The notes under the pieces were generated by a model. That model worked only from the letters and a program-made list of their open reading frames with translations. It made no database searches and was not told the DNA's origin. From positions 1,674,001 through 1,738,000 of the forward strand of contig JAXGYO010000002.1 in NCBI GenBank assembly GCA_040772225.1: 64,000 nt of DNA, written 5' to 3'. Source of the DNA: JAAYED01 sp040772225 (GTDB lineage: Bacteria > Chloroflexota > Anaerolineae > UBA1429). Both the position numbers and the translations under genes were made by a program. This document shows positions 25,569-33,724 of the stretch, piece after piece (within the stretch, counting starts at the first letter, position 1; the number at the start of each line of letters is the position of its first letter).

Positions 25569-26364
25569 CCTGACCGGGCACGTCGCACTAGTTACCGGCG
25601 CCAATCATGGCATCGGCGCCGCAACAGCCAGGGCGCTGGCGGGCTGCGGCGCAGCAGTGCTGGTGACATTCCTGCGTGTCGCTGATCCGCACGACCTGCC
25701 GGAGCAGTATCGCATCAACCGTGCACGGACGGCCGACGACGTGATTGGAGCGATACGCGATCAGGGAGGGCGAGCAGTGGCCCTGGAAGCCGACCTCAGC
25801 GACCCGGAGACGCCATCGCGCCTGTTTGACCAGGCAGAGGCACAACTCGGCCCGGTGGACATCCTGGTGAACAATGCAACGGGCTGGCTGGCGGATACCT
25901 TTGCGCCCGATGGACGGCACGTCACCGGATCAGGGTCGACGTTCCTGTCAGCGGCGTCTCATGACCAGGTGTTCAGCGTTGACGCCCGAGCGGGGGCCCT
26001 GTTGATTGCCGAGTTTGCCCGGCGGCATATCGACCGCCAGGCGACCTGGGGCAGGATCATCGGCCTGACGTCGGGCGGGCCGCTGGGATTCCCGACTGAG
26101 GTTTCGTACGGCGCCGCCAAGGCAGCGCTGGAGAACTATACGATGTCGGCCGCGTTCGAGCTCGCGCCGTGGGGCATCACGGCAAACATGGTCTATCCGC
26201 CTGTCACCGACACTGGCTGGGTGAACGACGCGGTGCGCGAGGTGGTGCAGCGCAGCACCGAACTGATCCACGTCGCCGAGCCAGACGAGGTCGCGGAGAT
26301 CATCGCGTTCCTCGCGTCGGATCACGCACATCTTGTCACGGGGAACATCGTCCATCTGCGATAA
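25537..26364 (+). CDS. Short-chain dehydrogenase/reductase (SDR)
   Basis: A 275-residue classical SDR. It has the nucleotide-binding TGANHGIGAATARAL, the NNATG variant of the NNAG motif, and the catalytic YGAAKAALENY with Tyr and Lys. An insertion of about 15 residues after the second strand (LRVADPHDLPEQYRINRARTADD) is longer than usual. Substrate cannot be told; it could reduce 3-oxoacyl groups or another ketone. The ATG at 25537 has ACGGAGG 6 nt upstream, inside the preceding gene. Confidence 0.88.
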   Translation: MSGTAASLPYDLTGHVALVTGANHGIGAATARALAGCGAAVLVTFLRVADPHDLPEQYRINRARTADDVIGAIRDQGGRAVALEADLSDPETPSRLFDQAEAQLGPVDILVNNATGWLADTFAPDGRHVTGSGSTFLSAASHDQVFSVDARAGALLIAEFARRHIDRQATWGRIIGLTSGGPLGFPTEVSYGAAKAALENYTMSAAFELAPWGITANMVYPPVTDTGWVNDAVREVVQRSTELIHVAEPDEVAEIIAFLASDHAHLVTGNIVHLR

Positions 26365-26369
26365 AGAAA

Positions 26370-26405
26370 ACCGGCCCCGTCGAGCGCCCATCTCGAGGAG
26401 CCGGT
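26370..26405 (+). terminator. Hairpin after the SDR gene
   Basis: ACCGGC at 26370 pairs with GCCGGT ending at 26405, and an inner TCGAG/CTCGA stem continues past one mismatch and one bulge. It starts 6 nt after the SDR stop codon. No T run follows. Confidence 0.45.
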
Positions 26406-26908
26406 CTGCACATAATCGCAACTGTGGGATCCCTGATCCACTAGAACCCGAGTGGGTCCTCCATGGGAGGGCCGCCAGGGGCCAGAGCATACAGAGGCCG
26501 CGAATGCCGCGGTCTCCCTCTCCCGCGTGACCGCTCAATCCGGCGCTTCCTCGGGCCTGAAGGCCCGGTTGCCCCGAAGAGCTGGTTCGCCGCCCTCATC
26601 TATTGTCGGCGTGACAGGATTGCACTGTCCGTCCCGCTCAACGGCCTGCTCGGGCGTGCGCACGACATAGGATCCGTCAGGTATCTCATAAATGCACACG
26701 GATCCCGCTGCCTTGCCATCCTCGACCATGTTATGAGCTGGCGCAGCCCGGTGGGTCAGACCGTCGTCACTTGCCTGGGCCTCTGAATTCGCCAGCGTCG
26801 GCGAAGAGCACAGCGGATTCCCCCCGTGCGGATCGAAACGCCCGAGAGGCAATCACACGGTATGGGCAGTTATGAACCGTGTCTGGGCGCACTTCGGCAG
26901 TGGGGCAT
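26406..26908. other. Region with no confident gene
   Basis: About 500 bp between the SDR terminator and the end of the frameshifted YbaY-like gene. The only candidate is a short minus-strand frame (26535-26729), listed separately. No repeats or promoters stood out. Confidence 0.4.
26535..26729 (-). CDS. Doubtful 64-residue protein
   Basis: The minus-strand frame from the ATG at 26727-26729 encodes an acidic peptide with VCIYEIPDGSYVVRTPEQAVERDGQCNP, which looks more protein-like than random antisense translation and carries two Cys residues. The frame is open upstream to 26852, without a convincing ribosome binding site. I recognise no family. It may be a small gene or a remnant. Confidence 0.25.
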   Translation of the reverse strand: MVEDGKAAGSVCIYEIPDGSYVVRTPEQAVERDGQCNPVTPTIDEGGEPALRGNRAFRPEEAPD

Positions 26909-27428
26909 CTAGTACGAGAGGCGTGCGAGTTGCCCGCTGCTGACGGCGAGCTCAAAGGACGACCAGGGGCCAACCTTTGACAGAAATAGATGCACCTCAT
27001 TCGGAGAACCCCGGGTGATGACCGGCGTTCGTATGTTGCTCTGGAAAAGGAGCGTGTCGTCAGCCACGATATCCCCAACCACCGCGTATAGCCCGCCCGG
27101 TCAATGGTCGACGGATCATAGGGGATCTCGAATTCGGCCGGGTAGCCGCCGTCCGCGACAATCAGAACGTAACTGCCCAGTATGACTTCGCCCCCGCTGG
27201 CGTTTGAGACGTCCAACAAGCGGACCGAGATCCTGGCTTCGGGCGCAAGAACAACAAGTTGGCCCCACACAACTTTCCCTGTGACACTGGCCGGGGCGAG
27301 AGTTGTGGTCGTGGCGCCGTTCCGGGCACTGTTCGCAGGCCGTAACGCCAGCGCGGTGGTGGTATAGACCGCGGCTACGACCAAAAATACAATAAAGGCG
27401 ACAAACAAAAGAGAGCCAGTCCGGTTCA
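26909..27428 (-). pseudogene. Frameshifted YbaY-like secreted/anchored protein gene
   Basis: Starting from the ATG at 27426-27428 the product has an N-terminal membrane helix, a Thr-rich spacer and the start of a YbaY-like beta domain: VTGKVVWGQLVVLAPEARISVRLLDVSN to AEFEIPYDPSTIDRAG. At about 27085-27093 the reading frame breaks. In the next frame the family's expected sequence continues: AVVGDIVADDTLLFQSNIRTP, then VITRGSPNEVHLFLSKVGPW, and ends at a stop at 26909-26911. A single missing base explains it. Unshifted, the frame would run through unrelated residues to 26767. This may be a true pseudogene or a sequencing or assembly error. It follows the lone receiver gene by 39 bp on the same strand. 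Confidence 0.7.
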
Positions 27429-27467
27429 TTTTACCAGCTCCCATTGTCCCCAGGCCGTTACGAGGAC

Positions 27468-27827
27468 TCAGACTGTGCAGATCGCTTCGCGAAGACACCC
27501 GGGGTGCCCGCTCTTGACCAGAAAGGCGTCGGCCCCGGCGGCCAGTGCTTCCTCGCGGTAGTCCCCGTGAAGAGTCAACACGATAACCTTAACCTCAGGC
27601 CGCTGGCTCTTGATCAGTCGCATGGCTTCCAGCCCGTCCATCTCCGGCATCAGGACATCCATCAGAACGATGTCTGCCCGCCTCTCCAGAGTCAGAGACA
27701 CGGCCTCGCGCCCGTTCGACGCCTCGCCGACCCACTCCACCCCTGGCAGCAGGTCCAGCAGTGCGTGCAGACCATGCTGAGTCGGTCGCTGATCATCGGC
27801 AACGAGCACCCGCCTGATTGATGACAT
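27468..27827 (-). CDS. Stand-alone receiver-domain protein (CheY-like)
   Basis: A 119-residue single receiver domain: VLVADDQ with the acidic pair, the phospho-acceptor Asp in DIVLMDVLMPEMDG, Thr in VLTLHG and the conserved Lys in FLVKSG. It stops right after the last helix, without a DNA-binding domain, although sequence style is that of NarL regulators. The ATG at 27825-27827 fits the domain start better than the longer frame to 27962. It is divergent from the histidine kinase at 28065, which may phosphorylate it. It could be an intact single-domain regulator or a shortened NarL protein. Confidence 0.8.
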   Translation of the reverse strand: MSSIRRVLVADDQRPTQHGLHALLDLLPGVEWVGEASNGREAVSLTLERRADIVLMDVLMPEMDGLEAMRLIKSQRPEVKVIVLTLHGDYREEALAAGADAFLVKSGHPGCLREAICTV

Positions 27828-28011
27828 GAACACGGCCTCTCCCCCGATGGCTGGATAGGATCTCACTACGTTCAGAGTACTCTGGAACTGACTGCCTGCC
27901 ATCGTCAGAAGGAGCGATCTTGTACTGCGCGAAAGAAACCGTTCCGGCCGGATAGAGACCAACTTTAGTATGATGGCGATTCTCCGATCGTCGCCTTAGC
28001 TCAATAAAGCA

Positions 28012-28041
28012 TTGACATAGCGGCCCCTCCTTTGGTAAGAT
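28012..28041 (+). promoter_or_regulatory. Promoter of the kinase-regulator pair
   Basis: A perfect TTGACA and TAAGAT are separated by 18 nt, 23 nt ahead of the kinase ATG. Confidence 0.55.
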
Positions 28042-28064
28042 TGCTCTCGGAAGCGAGGAGTACG

Positions 28065-29210
28065 ATGGCCACGGATGGCAGAGAGAGCGTCGAATCGCAC
28101 GAGGACATGCGACGGCGGCTGGACGAGAGCCGCAGTCTGCAGCGGGTGACGGCCGGGCTGCTGCAGAGGCTTACACTCGACGAAGTGCTCGCCATGGTGC
28201 GCCAGGAGGCCCGTGACGTCACGGGCGCACAGGGCGGCAGTGTGTTTCTGCTCGAAGACGAGGCCTGGCTGCGTGAAGCTGGCGACGATGTCGAGCTCGA
28301 TCCCCTTTCCCAGCGCATCCCGGTGTCGGGAACCCTGACGGGGGAAGCGATGCGCAGTGGCAGACCAATGCTGGTCAATGACTATTCCTCCGGCTTGGCC
28401 GAGACGCGCACCCCGAGCCGCAAGACAGACTCTCTGCTGGCGGTGCCTCTGCAGGTCGAAGGCACCTCGATCGGCGCAGTGAATGTGGCCAACAAGCCGG
28501 GTGGCTTTACCGAGAACGATGCCCGTATCCTGGGCCTTCTGGCGGATGTGGGGGCTGTCGCCATCGAGAGCGCCCGCCTGCGCGAAAAGGCGGATCGCGC
28601 GGCCATCAGGCAGGAGCGCGAGTGGCTGGCCCGCGAGCTGCATGACTCGGTCACACAGGCGATGTACAGCGTAACGCTCTATGCTGAGGCGACGCGACTG
28701 GCCCTCGAGGCCGAGAAGGAAGACGTGGCCTTTGAGAACCTGCGCGAGTTGCAGGCGATGGCCCGCGAGGCTCTGGTCGACATCCGGCTGCTCATCTTTG
28801 AGCTGCATCCGCCTATACTGGAGGGCCAGGGTCTGGCGGCAAGCCTGCGAATCCGCCTGGCGGCCGTGGAGAACCGGGCGGGATTGCAGACCGAACTACA
28901 CGTAGAGGGGGCGCGCATCTTGCCTTTGGCCATCGAGGAGGACTTGTATCGCATCGCGCTGGAGGCGCTTAATAATGCAGTCAGGCACGCCCACGCTCAG
29001 CGCGTAAAGGTGCGCGTGTGGTTTGAGGAGCAGCTCGTTGGCCTCGAGATATCGGACGATGGGGTCGGGTATGATGCCGCCACCGCCGGTGACAACGGTG
29101 GCATGGGACTGCGAAGCATGGAGGAACGCGCTCGGCGCATCAACGGCAGGCTGATTGTTGACAGCGTTCCCGGTAAGGGCACCACGATCAGGGTAGAGGT
29201 GGTTGTGTGA
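28065..29210 (+). CDS. GAF-domain sensor histidine kinase, NarX/LiaS type
   Basis: The 381-residue kinase has no membrane helix. An N-terminal helix leads to a GAF domain (about 30-175), then a HisKA_3 dimerisation helix with the phospho-acceptor His in ARELHDSVTQAMYSV, and a HATPase_c domain with LEALNNAVRHAHA, ISDDGVGYD and GMGLRSMEERA. It is therefore a cytosolic sensor, possibly of a small molecule or redox state. The ATG at 28065 follows AGCGAGGAG. Its stop overlaps the regulator's GTG start in GTGA, so the two are coupled. Confidence 0.92.
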   Translation: MATDGRESVESHEDMRRRLDESRSLQRVTAGLLQRLTLDEVLAMVRQEARDVTGAQGGSVFLLEDEAWLREAGDDVELDPLSQRIPVSGTLTGEAMRSGRPMLVNDYSSGLAETRTPSRKTDSLLAVPLQVEGTSIGAVNVANKPGGFTENDARILGLLADVGAVAIESARLREKADRAAIRQEREWLARELHDSVTQAMYSVTLYAEATRLALEAEKEDVAFENLRELQAMAREALVDIRLLIFELHPPILEGQGLAASLRIRLAAVENRAGLQTELHVEGARILPLAIEEDLYRIALEALNNAVRHAHAQRVKVRVWFEEQLVGLEISDDGVGYDAATAGDNGGMGLRSMEERARRINGRLIVDSVPGKGTTIRVEVVV

Positions 29211-29905
29211 CAGCACAGGCGGGCACCGCGGGTTCGGACCGGCGCATACGCGTGTTGCTTGTGGACGACCAGGCCATCGTCCGCAAAGGCATTCGCGCCC
29301 TGCTGGCAGAGATCCCCGGCATCGAGGTGGTGGGGGAAGCCGCCAACGGCGAGCAAGCGGTGGCCCAGGCCGCCGCCCTGGACCCGGATGTGACTGTGAT
29401 GGATCTGGCCATGGAGGTTATGGACGGGATTGAGGCCATTCGCCAAATCACCGAGCGGGATGCCAATGCACACATCCTGGTGTTGACCAGCTTTAGCGGC
29501 GAGTCCAGTGTCTTCCCCGCCATCAAGGCCGGAGCGCTGGGCTACTTGCTCAAAGACTCTGAGCCGTCGGATCTGATTCTCGCCATCGAACAGGTCAGCC
29601 GGGGTGAGCCGTCGCTGCACCCCAAGATCGCTATTCAGCTGCTTCAGGAACTGCGCCGGCCGCCTGACAGTGCGCCTGTTCCGGATGCCCTGACGCCGCG
29701 CGAGGTGGAGGTGCTGCGCCAGGTCGCCCGAGGCCTGACCAATCGCGACATCGCGGCCGAGTTGGTCACGACAGAGGCGACTATCAAGACGCATGTCAGC
29801 AGCATCCTGAGCAAGTTGCACCTGGCCAACCGCGTCCAGGCGACGCTCTATGCATTGCAGGAGGGAGCCGAGTCACTCAGGGACGCGACAGAGCACAGAG
29901 AATAG
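29207..29905 (+). CDS. NarL/LuxR-family response regulator
   Basis: A 232-residue regulator. The receiver domain has VLLVDDQ, the Asp in VTVMDLAMEVMDG and Lys in YLLKDSE; the C-terminal LuxR-type HTH reads LTPREVEVLRQVARGLTNRDIAAEL to ATIKTHVSSILSKLHLANR. It starts with GTG inside the kinase stop codon and is the cognate partner. A clean terminator hairpin follows at 29996-30020. Target genes are unknown; the stress gene run just downstream is an obvious candidate, but I saw no shared operator. Confidence 0.93.
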   Translation: MTAQAGTAGSDRRIRVLLVDDQAIVRKGIRALLAEIPGIEVVGEAANGEQAVAQAAALDPDVTVMDLAMEVMDGIEAIRQITERDANAHILVLTSFSGESSVFPAIKAGALGYLLKDSEPSDLILAIEQVSRGEPSLHPKIAIQLLQELRRPPDSAPVPDALTPREVEVLRQVARGLTNRDIAAELVTTEATIKTHVSSILSKLHLANRVQATLYALQEGAESLRDATEHRE

Positions 29906-30218
29906 ACTGAGACGGATGAGCACCTAGAACTCAAACCCGCTCTGGGCTCGTAGCGCCCAGCCAAGAGACAGACCTTTTTGCCCCGAAAGTATGAGGAGGC
30001 CGCCGCAAGGCGGTCTCTTTGTATTGAGGGGATGTTCAATCCTTTTGGCGATGGCAGATCATGGACGGCAGGTTACTATGAGTGTGTGAGGCGGAGTAGA
30101 TAACAGGCGTTCGCCGGCGGGGCGGGTGGTATTCGAGCACCACCCGGCGCCGTTGAAAACATGGCCGCCCGAAGAGACAGTCGCCATCGATGGAGCAGTG
30201 CCCAGGAGGGACAGAGTA
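29906..30218. other. Intergenic region before csbD
   Basis: This 313-bp stretch contains the terminator of the regulator gene and, at 30123-30146, a hairpin with arms CGGGTGGT and ACCACCCG in what is probably the csbD leader. No open frame of interest was found, and no clear promoter. Confidence 0.5.
29996..30020 (+). terminator. Rho-independent terminator
   Basis: A 9-bp stem GAGGCCGCC/GGCGGTCTC (one G-U pair) closed by a GCAA tetraloop is followed by TTTG. It ends the kinase-regulator operon. Confidence 0.75.
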
Positions 30219-30425
30219 ATGAACAACGACATTCTCGAGGGCAAGTGGAAGCAGGTGCGTGGCCAGGCCAAGGAGTGGTGGGGAAAACTCACCGACGATG
30301 ACCTGGACCGCGTCGCCGGCAAATCAGAGCAACTCATCGGTCTGCTCCAGGAGAAATACGGCTATACCCGCGAGCATGCGGAGGAGGAGTTCAACCGGCG
30401 GCTGAGTGAAGTGAAGGACGCCTAG
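30219..30425 (+). CDS. CsbD family stress-response protein
   Basis: A 68-residue hydrophilic protein with the CsbD pattern: NNDILEGKWKQVRGQAKEWWGKLTDDD at the start, then LDRVAGKSEQLIGLLQEKYGYT. CsbD proteins are general-stress proteins of unknown mechanism. The start at 30219 has AGGAGGG 8 nt upstream. It opens a run of small stress and envelope genes on the plus strand. Confidence 0.92.
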   Translation: MNNDILEGKWKQVRGQAKEWWGKLTDDDLDRVAGKSEQLIGLLQEKYGYTREHAEEEFNRRLSEVKDA

Positions 30426-30540
30426 GGTTACAGCTCGATCACGCGATCATGATTGCCAGAGGCACAGTCGGTGACTGGCGCACTCGAGAAGGTATTCAGA
30501 TTCGGACAAGTCGCGATTTTCATACACAGGAGAAAGCAAC

Positions 30541-30804
30541 ATGAACATCATCATCTATCTCATCGCAGGAGCATTGGTCGGCTGGGTAGCAAGCATGATC
30601 ATGCGCACGAACAGCCGGCAGGGACTACTGCAGGATATCGTCGTGGGCGTCGTGGGCGCGTTCCTTGCGGGCTTTTTTCTGAGCCCCATTTTCGGCGTCC
30701 CTGCGATCAACGTGGGGGGCAGCCTTAGCATACCTACTCTGCTGGTATCGTTGGGCGGCGCCATCATCCTGTTGGCGATCGTCAAACTATTCCGCCGGCG
30801 CTGA
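30541..30804 (+). CDS. GlsB/YeaQ/YmgE family membrane protein
   Basis: An 87-residue protein with three membrane helices and the family signature IAGALVGWVASMIMRTNSRQG, followed by GVVGAFLAGFFLSP. These small proteins (formerly transglycosylase-associated) are induced by stress. GGAGAAAG precedes the ATG. It lies 115 bp after csbD. Confidence 0.92.
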   Translation: MNIIIYLIAGALVGWVASMIMRTNSRQGLLQDIVVGVVGAFLAGFFLSPIFGVPAINVGGSLSIPTLLVSLGGAIILLAIVKLFRRR

Positions 30805-31017
30805 TGGGCGGAGGTCCTGCCACAAAACCCCAGAGGGGTTGTTTATCGATACTGGCCCCATGTATGACTGATATGGACCAGAGTGGCGGGACTTTAGGGG
30901 CCGGCTCGATGGTCGCGCCGGTGAGCTTACGCAAGACACTGGCGCGACCTGATAGTCACCGAGGGCCCTCCGATGTTAAACAGCCGGAGGTTCTCGACAG
31001 TGCGATAGGGCGCCCAC

Positions 31018-31040
31018 ATTTGATGCAAGATTTGATGCAA
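31018..31040 (+). repeat. Tandem ATTTGATGCAA repeat upstream of the YggT-like gene
   Basis: Two exact copies of ATTTGATGCAA (31018-31028 and 31030-31040) are spaced by one base, a 12-bp period, 36 nt ahead of the start codon at 31076. It could be a regulator site or part of the leader. Confidence 0.45.
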
Positions 31041-31075
31041 AACAGAGCAGTGCCAAAGGCACCTGAGAAGACACC

Positions 31076-31573
31076 ATGACTGACAACAGACCTATTAACG
31101 AGACTCCTGTAGATCGCCGCGAGGAAACGGTCGTTACACAAGAGCAGGGCTATGCAGCATCCGAGCGGGTCACCCGCGATGTCGCGGCCGAGAGGCGACA
31201 GAGCACTTTCCAGATCACACAGATCATCTGGACCCTGGTAGGCATCCTGGAGATCGCACTGGGGCTGCGGTTTGTGCTCAAGCTGATCGCCGCCAATCCG
31301 GATGCCGGCTTTGCCCGCGCCATCTATGGGCTTACGCAGCCCTTCCTGGTGCCCTTCACCGCGCTGGTGGGCACACCCACCTCTGGAGGAACGGTCCTCG
31401 AGGTGACGACGCTCATCGCCATGGCCGTCTATGCGCTCCTGGCATGGATCGTCGCACGGGTGATCCGGGTCGCCACCGATCGTCCCAGCTCTCGCACGAC
31501 CACGCGCTCGGTGCATGAGCAGGTCCCAGGCACCGGCACCATAAGTACGACCAACACCATCCGCAGGGACTAG
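31076..31573 (+). CDS. YggT-like membrane protein
   Basis: A 165-residue protein with a hydrophilic N-terminus (about 45 residues), a membrane helix (ITQIIWTLVGILEIALGLRFVLKL), the IYGLTQPFLVPF segment typical of YggT proteins, a second membrane helix (about 105-125) and a Thr/Arg-rich tail. YggT proteins are linked to osmotic stress and to cell-division or envelope functions. It belongs to the same plus-strand stress cluster. There is little Shine-Dalgarno signal before the ATG. Confidence 0.75.
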   Translation: MTDNRPINETPVDRREETVVTQEQGYAASERVTRDVAAERRQSTFQITQIIWTLVGILEIALGLRFVLKLIAANPDAGFARAIYGLTQPFLVPFTALVGTPTSGGTVLEVTTLIAMAVYALLAWIVARVIRVATDRPSSRTTTRSVHEQVPGTGTISTTNTIRRD

Positions 31574-31601
31574 TCCTCAGAGCCAGATTGGAGCGAGCAA
31601 C

Positions 31602-31736
31602 ATGAAAATCGCAAACAGCCTGCGAATGCTCTGGCTGGGGATTTGGATGATCGTCACCGGCCTGCTGCTGGTGATCAGCGGGGCAATGGCCGCTGTAGCA
31701 AAGACGGATGAGAATATCAGTGCGCGGGAACAATGA
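31602..31736 (+). CDS. 44-residue single-helix membrane protein
   Basis: The ATG at 31602, preceded by GGAGCGAG, opens a 44-codon frame: a short basic start, one helix (about residues 9-31) and a charged tail. It begins 28 bp after the YggT-like gene, so it is probably co-transcribed. No family recognised. The positive-inside layout and good ribosome binding site support it. Confidence 0.55.
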   Translation: MKIANSLRMLWLGIWMIVTGLLLVISGAMAAVAKTDENISAREQ

Positions 31737-31920
31737 TGCCCGGCCCGGAGTAAAGAGCTGATCGGCCAGGTGACACACATGTGTACACCGCTGACGCGGA
31801 GGGCAGCGGGGAAGCATAAAGAGTCGCCAGGATGCCTGCATGCTGGCAGCCGCAGCGCGAATGCGGTCAAAGCCAAAGGACCGTGGCCTAGCGTGCCTTC
31901 GGCGGAGTGCGGTTCGTAGC

Positions 31921-31936
31921 GCGCCATACATGGCGC
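31921..31936 (+). repeat. Inverted repeat in the leader of the ice-binding gene
   Basis: GCGCCAT-AC-ATGGCGC lies 27 nt before the GTG start at 31964 and would form a 7-bp hairpin in the mRNA leader, or serve as an operator. Confidence 0.4.
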
Positions 31937-31963
31937 ACAAGTGACAGAGAATGAGGTCCAATT

Positions 31964-33157
31964 GTGAAAAAGATAGCGTACTTGATTATCCCACTGGTCA
32001 TGGTCATGGTTCTTTTGACGACAAGCCTGTCGGCCGCTGTGTCCGCCAACACGGTAGCGCCCTTCTCAGCGCGCCGGGGGGTACCCGCCGTGGCAACGGC
32101 GCCAACGCTGGGCACGTCGTCCAGCTTCGCCGTCCTGGGCGGCTCGACGGTGACCAACACCGGTACTTCCACAGTCAACGGTGATCTTGGCGTCTCTCCA
32201 GGCACGGCCGTCACTGGCTTTCCGCCGGGGATCGTAACTGGAGGAACAATACACTCCGCTGATGCGGTTGCGGATCAGGCACAGGTCGACCTCACCGCCG
32301 CGTACGATGCTCTGGCAGGCCAAGCGTGTGATACCAATCTGACGGGCCAGGACCTGGGCGGAATGACGCTCACGCCGGGCGTCTATTGCTTTGACACTTC
32401 GGCCCAACTGACGGGGGTGCTCACCCTCGATGCCCTGGGCGACCCATATTCGGTCTTTGTGTTCCAGATCGGGAGCACGCTCACCACCGCCAGCAACGCG
32501 TCCGTCCTTATGACCAATGGTGCAAACCAGTGCAACGTCTACTGGCAGGTCGGGACCTCGGCGACGCTTGGTACAGGGACGGCCTTCGCAGGGAGCATCC
32601 TTGCAGACGCGAGCATCACGCTGAATACCGGGGCAAACGTCATCGGCAGGGTCCTGGCGCTTAACGGCGCAGTGACCATGGACACCAACGTGATCTCCTA
32701 CGACCTGTGCACGTCTGCGCCGATAACGCCGACGGTGACGCCGACAGCGACGCCCACTGAGCCCGTGACTCCGACGGCCACCGCTATCGCGACTGAGACG
32801 AGCGCACCGACCGCGGAGCCAACCAGCGCACCGCCCGCGGAGCCAACCAGCGCGCCGGCGACAGACGCGCCGAGGGCCACCGCTATCGCGACTGAGACAA
32901 GCGTGCCAACCAGCGCACCGCCGCCGGAAGCGACCAGCGCACCGACCTCGCAGCCGACCAGCGCGCCGGTCGCTGCACCGGCGACAGAGACGCCGGTAAC
33001 CGCTCCGCCCACCCCCACCGCCGAAGCGGTCCAGGCGTTATTGCCGGCAGCGGGTGTGGCTGGCGCGGCGGGCGGCAATCTCGGCGGACTCATCGCCGGA
33101 ACGACCGTCGGCCTGTCGGCCGTGGCGATCTGGCTATCCAGAAAGAACCGAAGGTGA
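31964..33157 (+). CDS. DUF3494 ice-binding-like surface protein with sorting-like tail
   Basis: A 397-residue precursor. A signal peptide (about 1-29) is followed by a DUF3494 beta-solenoid (about 48-245; FAVLGGSTVTNTGTSTVNGDLGVSPG, then GVYCFDTSAQLTGVLTLD). Next comes a Thr/Pro/Ala-rich stalk (about 250-355) and a C-terminal signal: LLPAAG at 359-364, a hydrophobic helix and a basic end RKNRR. That end resembles an LPxTG sortase substrate with Ala for Thr. DUF3494 proteins bind ice and also occur as adhesins; the stalk would hold the domain off the cell. The start is GTG with GAGG 9 nt upstream. The stalk contains a 99-bp direct repeat. Confidence 0.88.
   Translation: MKKIAYLIIPLVMVMVLLTTSLSAAVSANTVAPFSARRGVPAVATAPTLGTSSSFAVLGGSTVTNTGTSTVNGDLGVSPGTAVTGFPPGIVTGGTIHSADAVADQAQVDLTAAYDALAGQACDTNLTGQDLGGMTLTPGVYCFDTSAQLTGVLTLDALGDPYSVFVFQIGSTLTTASNASVLMTNGANQCNVYWQVGTSATLGTGTAFAGSILADASITLNTGANVIGRVLALNGAVTMDTNVISYDLCTSAPITPTVTPTATPTEPVTPTATAIATETSAPTAEPTSAPPAEPTSAPATDAPRATAIATETSVPTSAPPPEATSAPTSQPTSAPVAAPATETPVTAPPTPTAEAVQALLPAAGVAGAAGGNLGGLIAGTTVGLSAVAIWLSRKNRR
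32777..32898 (+). repeat. In-frame direct repeat in the stalk of the ice-binding protein
   Basis: A 23-bp block at 32777-32799 recurs exactly at 32876-32898, 99 bp (33 codons) apart, within Thr/Ala/Pro-rich sequence. Shorter imperfect copies of the CCAACCAGCGCACCG type fill the gap. Such repeats let stalk length vary by slippage. Confidence 0.7.
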
Positions 33158-33177
33158 TCTGACCGGGCTGAGCAGCA

Positions 33178-33230
33178 GGGCTCGCGCAGGCACGAGCCCC
33201 TGGGGAATGGCCACCCACCGCCGTGGTCAT
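33178..33230 (+). terminator. Paired hairpins after the ice-binding gene
   Basis: GGGCTCG (33178-33184) pairs with CGAGCCC (33193-33199), and ATGGCCAC (33207-33214) pairs with GTGGTCAT (33223-33230). Both lie in the 185-bp gap before the next gene. No T run follows, so termination is uncertain. Confidence 0.35.
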
Positions 33231-33342
33231 CTTCGGTAGAAAACGAGTGCCAGGGGCCTGGCGGTGCTAAAGACGAGGCTTATGGTCCACGAAAAGCGGC
33301 GATACTGGACAATGAACGACTATCGAGACAGGAGATGAGACA

Positions 33343-33696
33343 ATGCAGAGCTTCAACACAGGAAACGGTCACTCGAGCGGCAACTCCGGAGCGTTCCTCG
33401 CCGGACTGTTCATGGGAGGTCTGCTTGGGGCGGGTTCAATGCTGCTGCTGGCGCCCCAATCGGGTAAAGACACGCGGGACCAGATCCAGGAGGAAGGGAT
33501 TGAGCTACGCGATCAGGTGACCGAGACGGTGGAAGGCGCCGTCAAGCAGGCACGCGGGACAGGCCGGCACATGGCGGCCGACCTTCGGAAGGAAGCAAAG
33601 GACCTGCAAAAGCGGGGTCGCGACGCCCTCAAAGATCAGGTAGAGATCGCTTCTCAGGTCGTCGATGATGAGAAGAAGGCCATCAAGGATCTCTAG
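33343..33696 (+). CDS. YtxH domain protein
   Basis: A 117-residue protein with a Gly-rich membrane helix (GAFLAGLFMGGLLGAGSMLLLAPQSGKDTR), which is the YtxH signature, followed by a long charged amphipathic helix (about 45-117). YtxH proteins are general-stress proteins of unknown mechanism. AGGAGATG lies upstream of the ATG. It is part of the stress cluster and precedes the next gene by 28 bp. Confidence 0.88.
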   Translation: MQSFNTGNGHSSGNSGAFLAGLFMGGLLGAGSMLLLAPQSGKDTRDQIQEEGIELRDQVTETVEGAVKQARGTGRHMAADLRKEAKDLQKRGRDALKDQVEIASQVVDDEKKAIKDL

Positions 33697-33724
33697 GGCC
33701 AAATGGGCTCAGATGGGAGAGAAC

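Noticed and set aside
30804..31079. Plus-strand frame of 91 codons between the GlsB and YggT genes
   Set aside because: No ribosome binding site, no domain-like pattern, and it overlaps the repeat and leader of the YggT-like gene.
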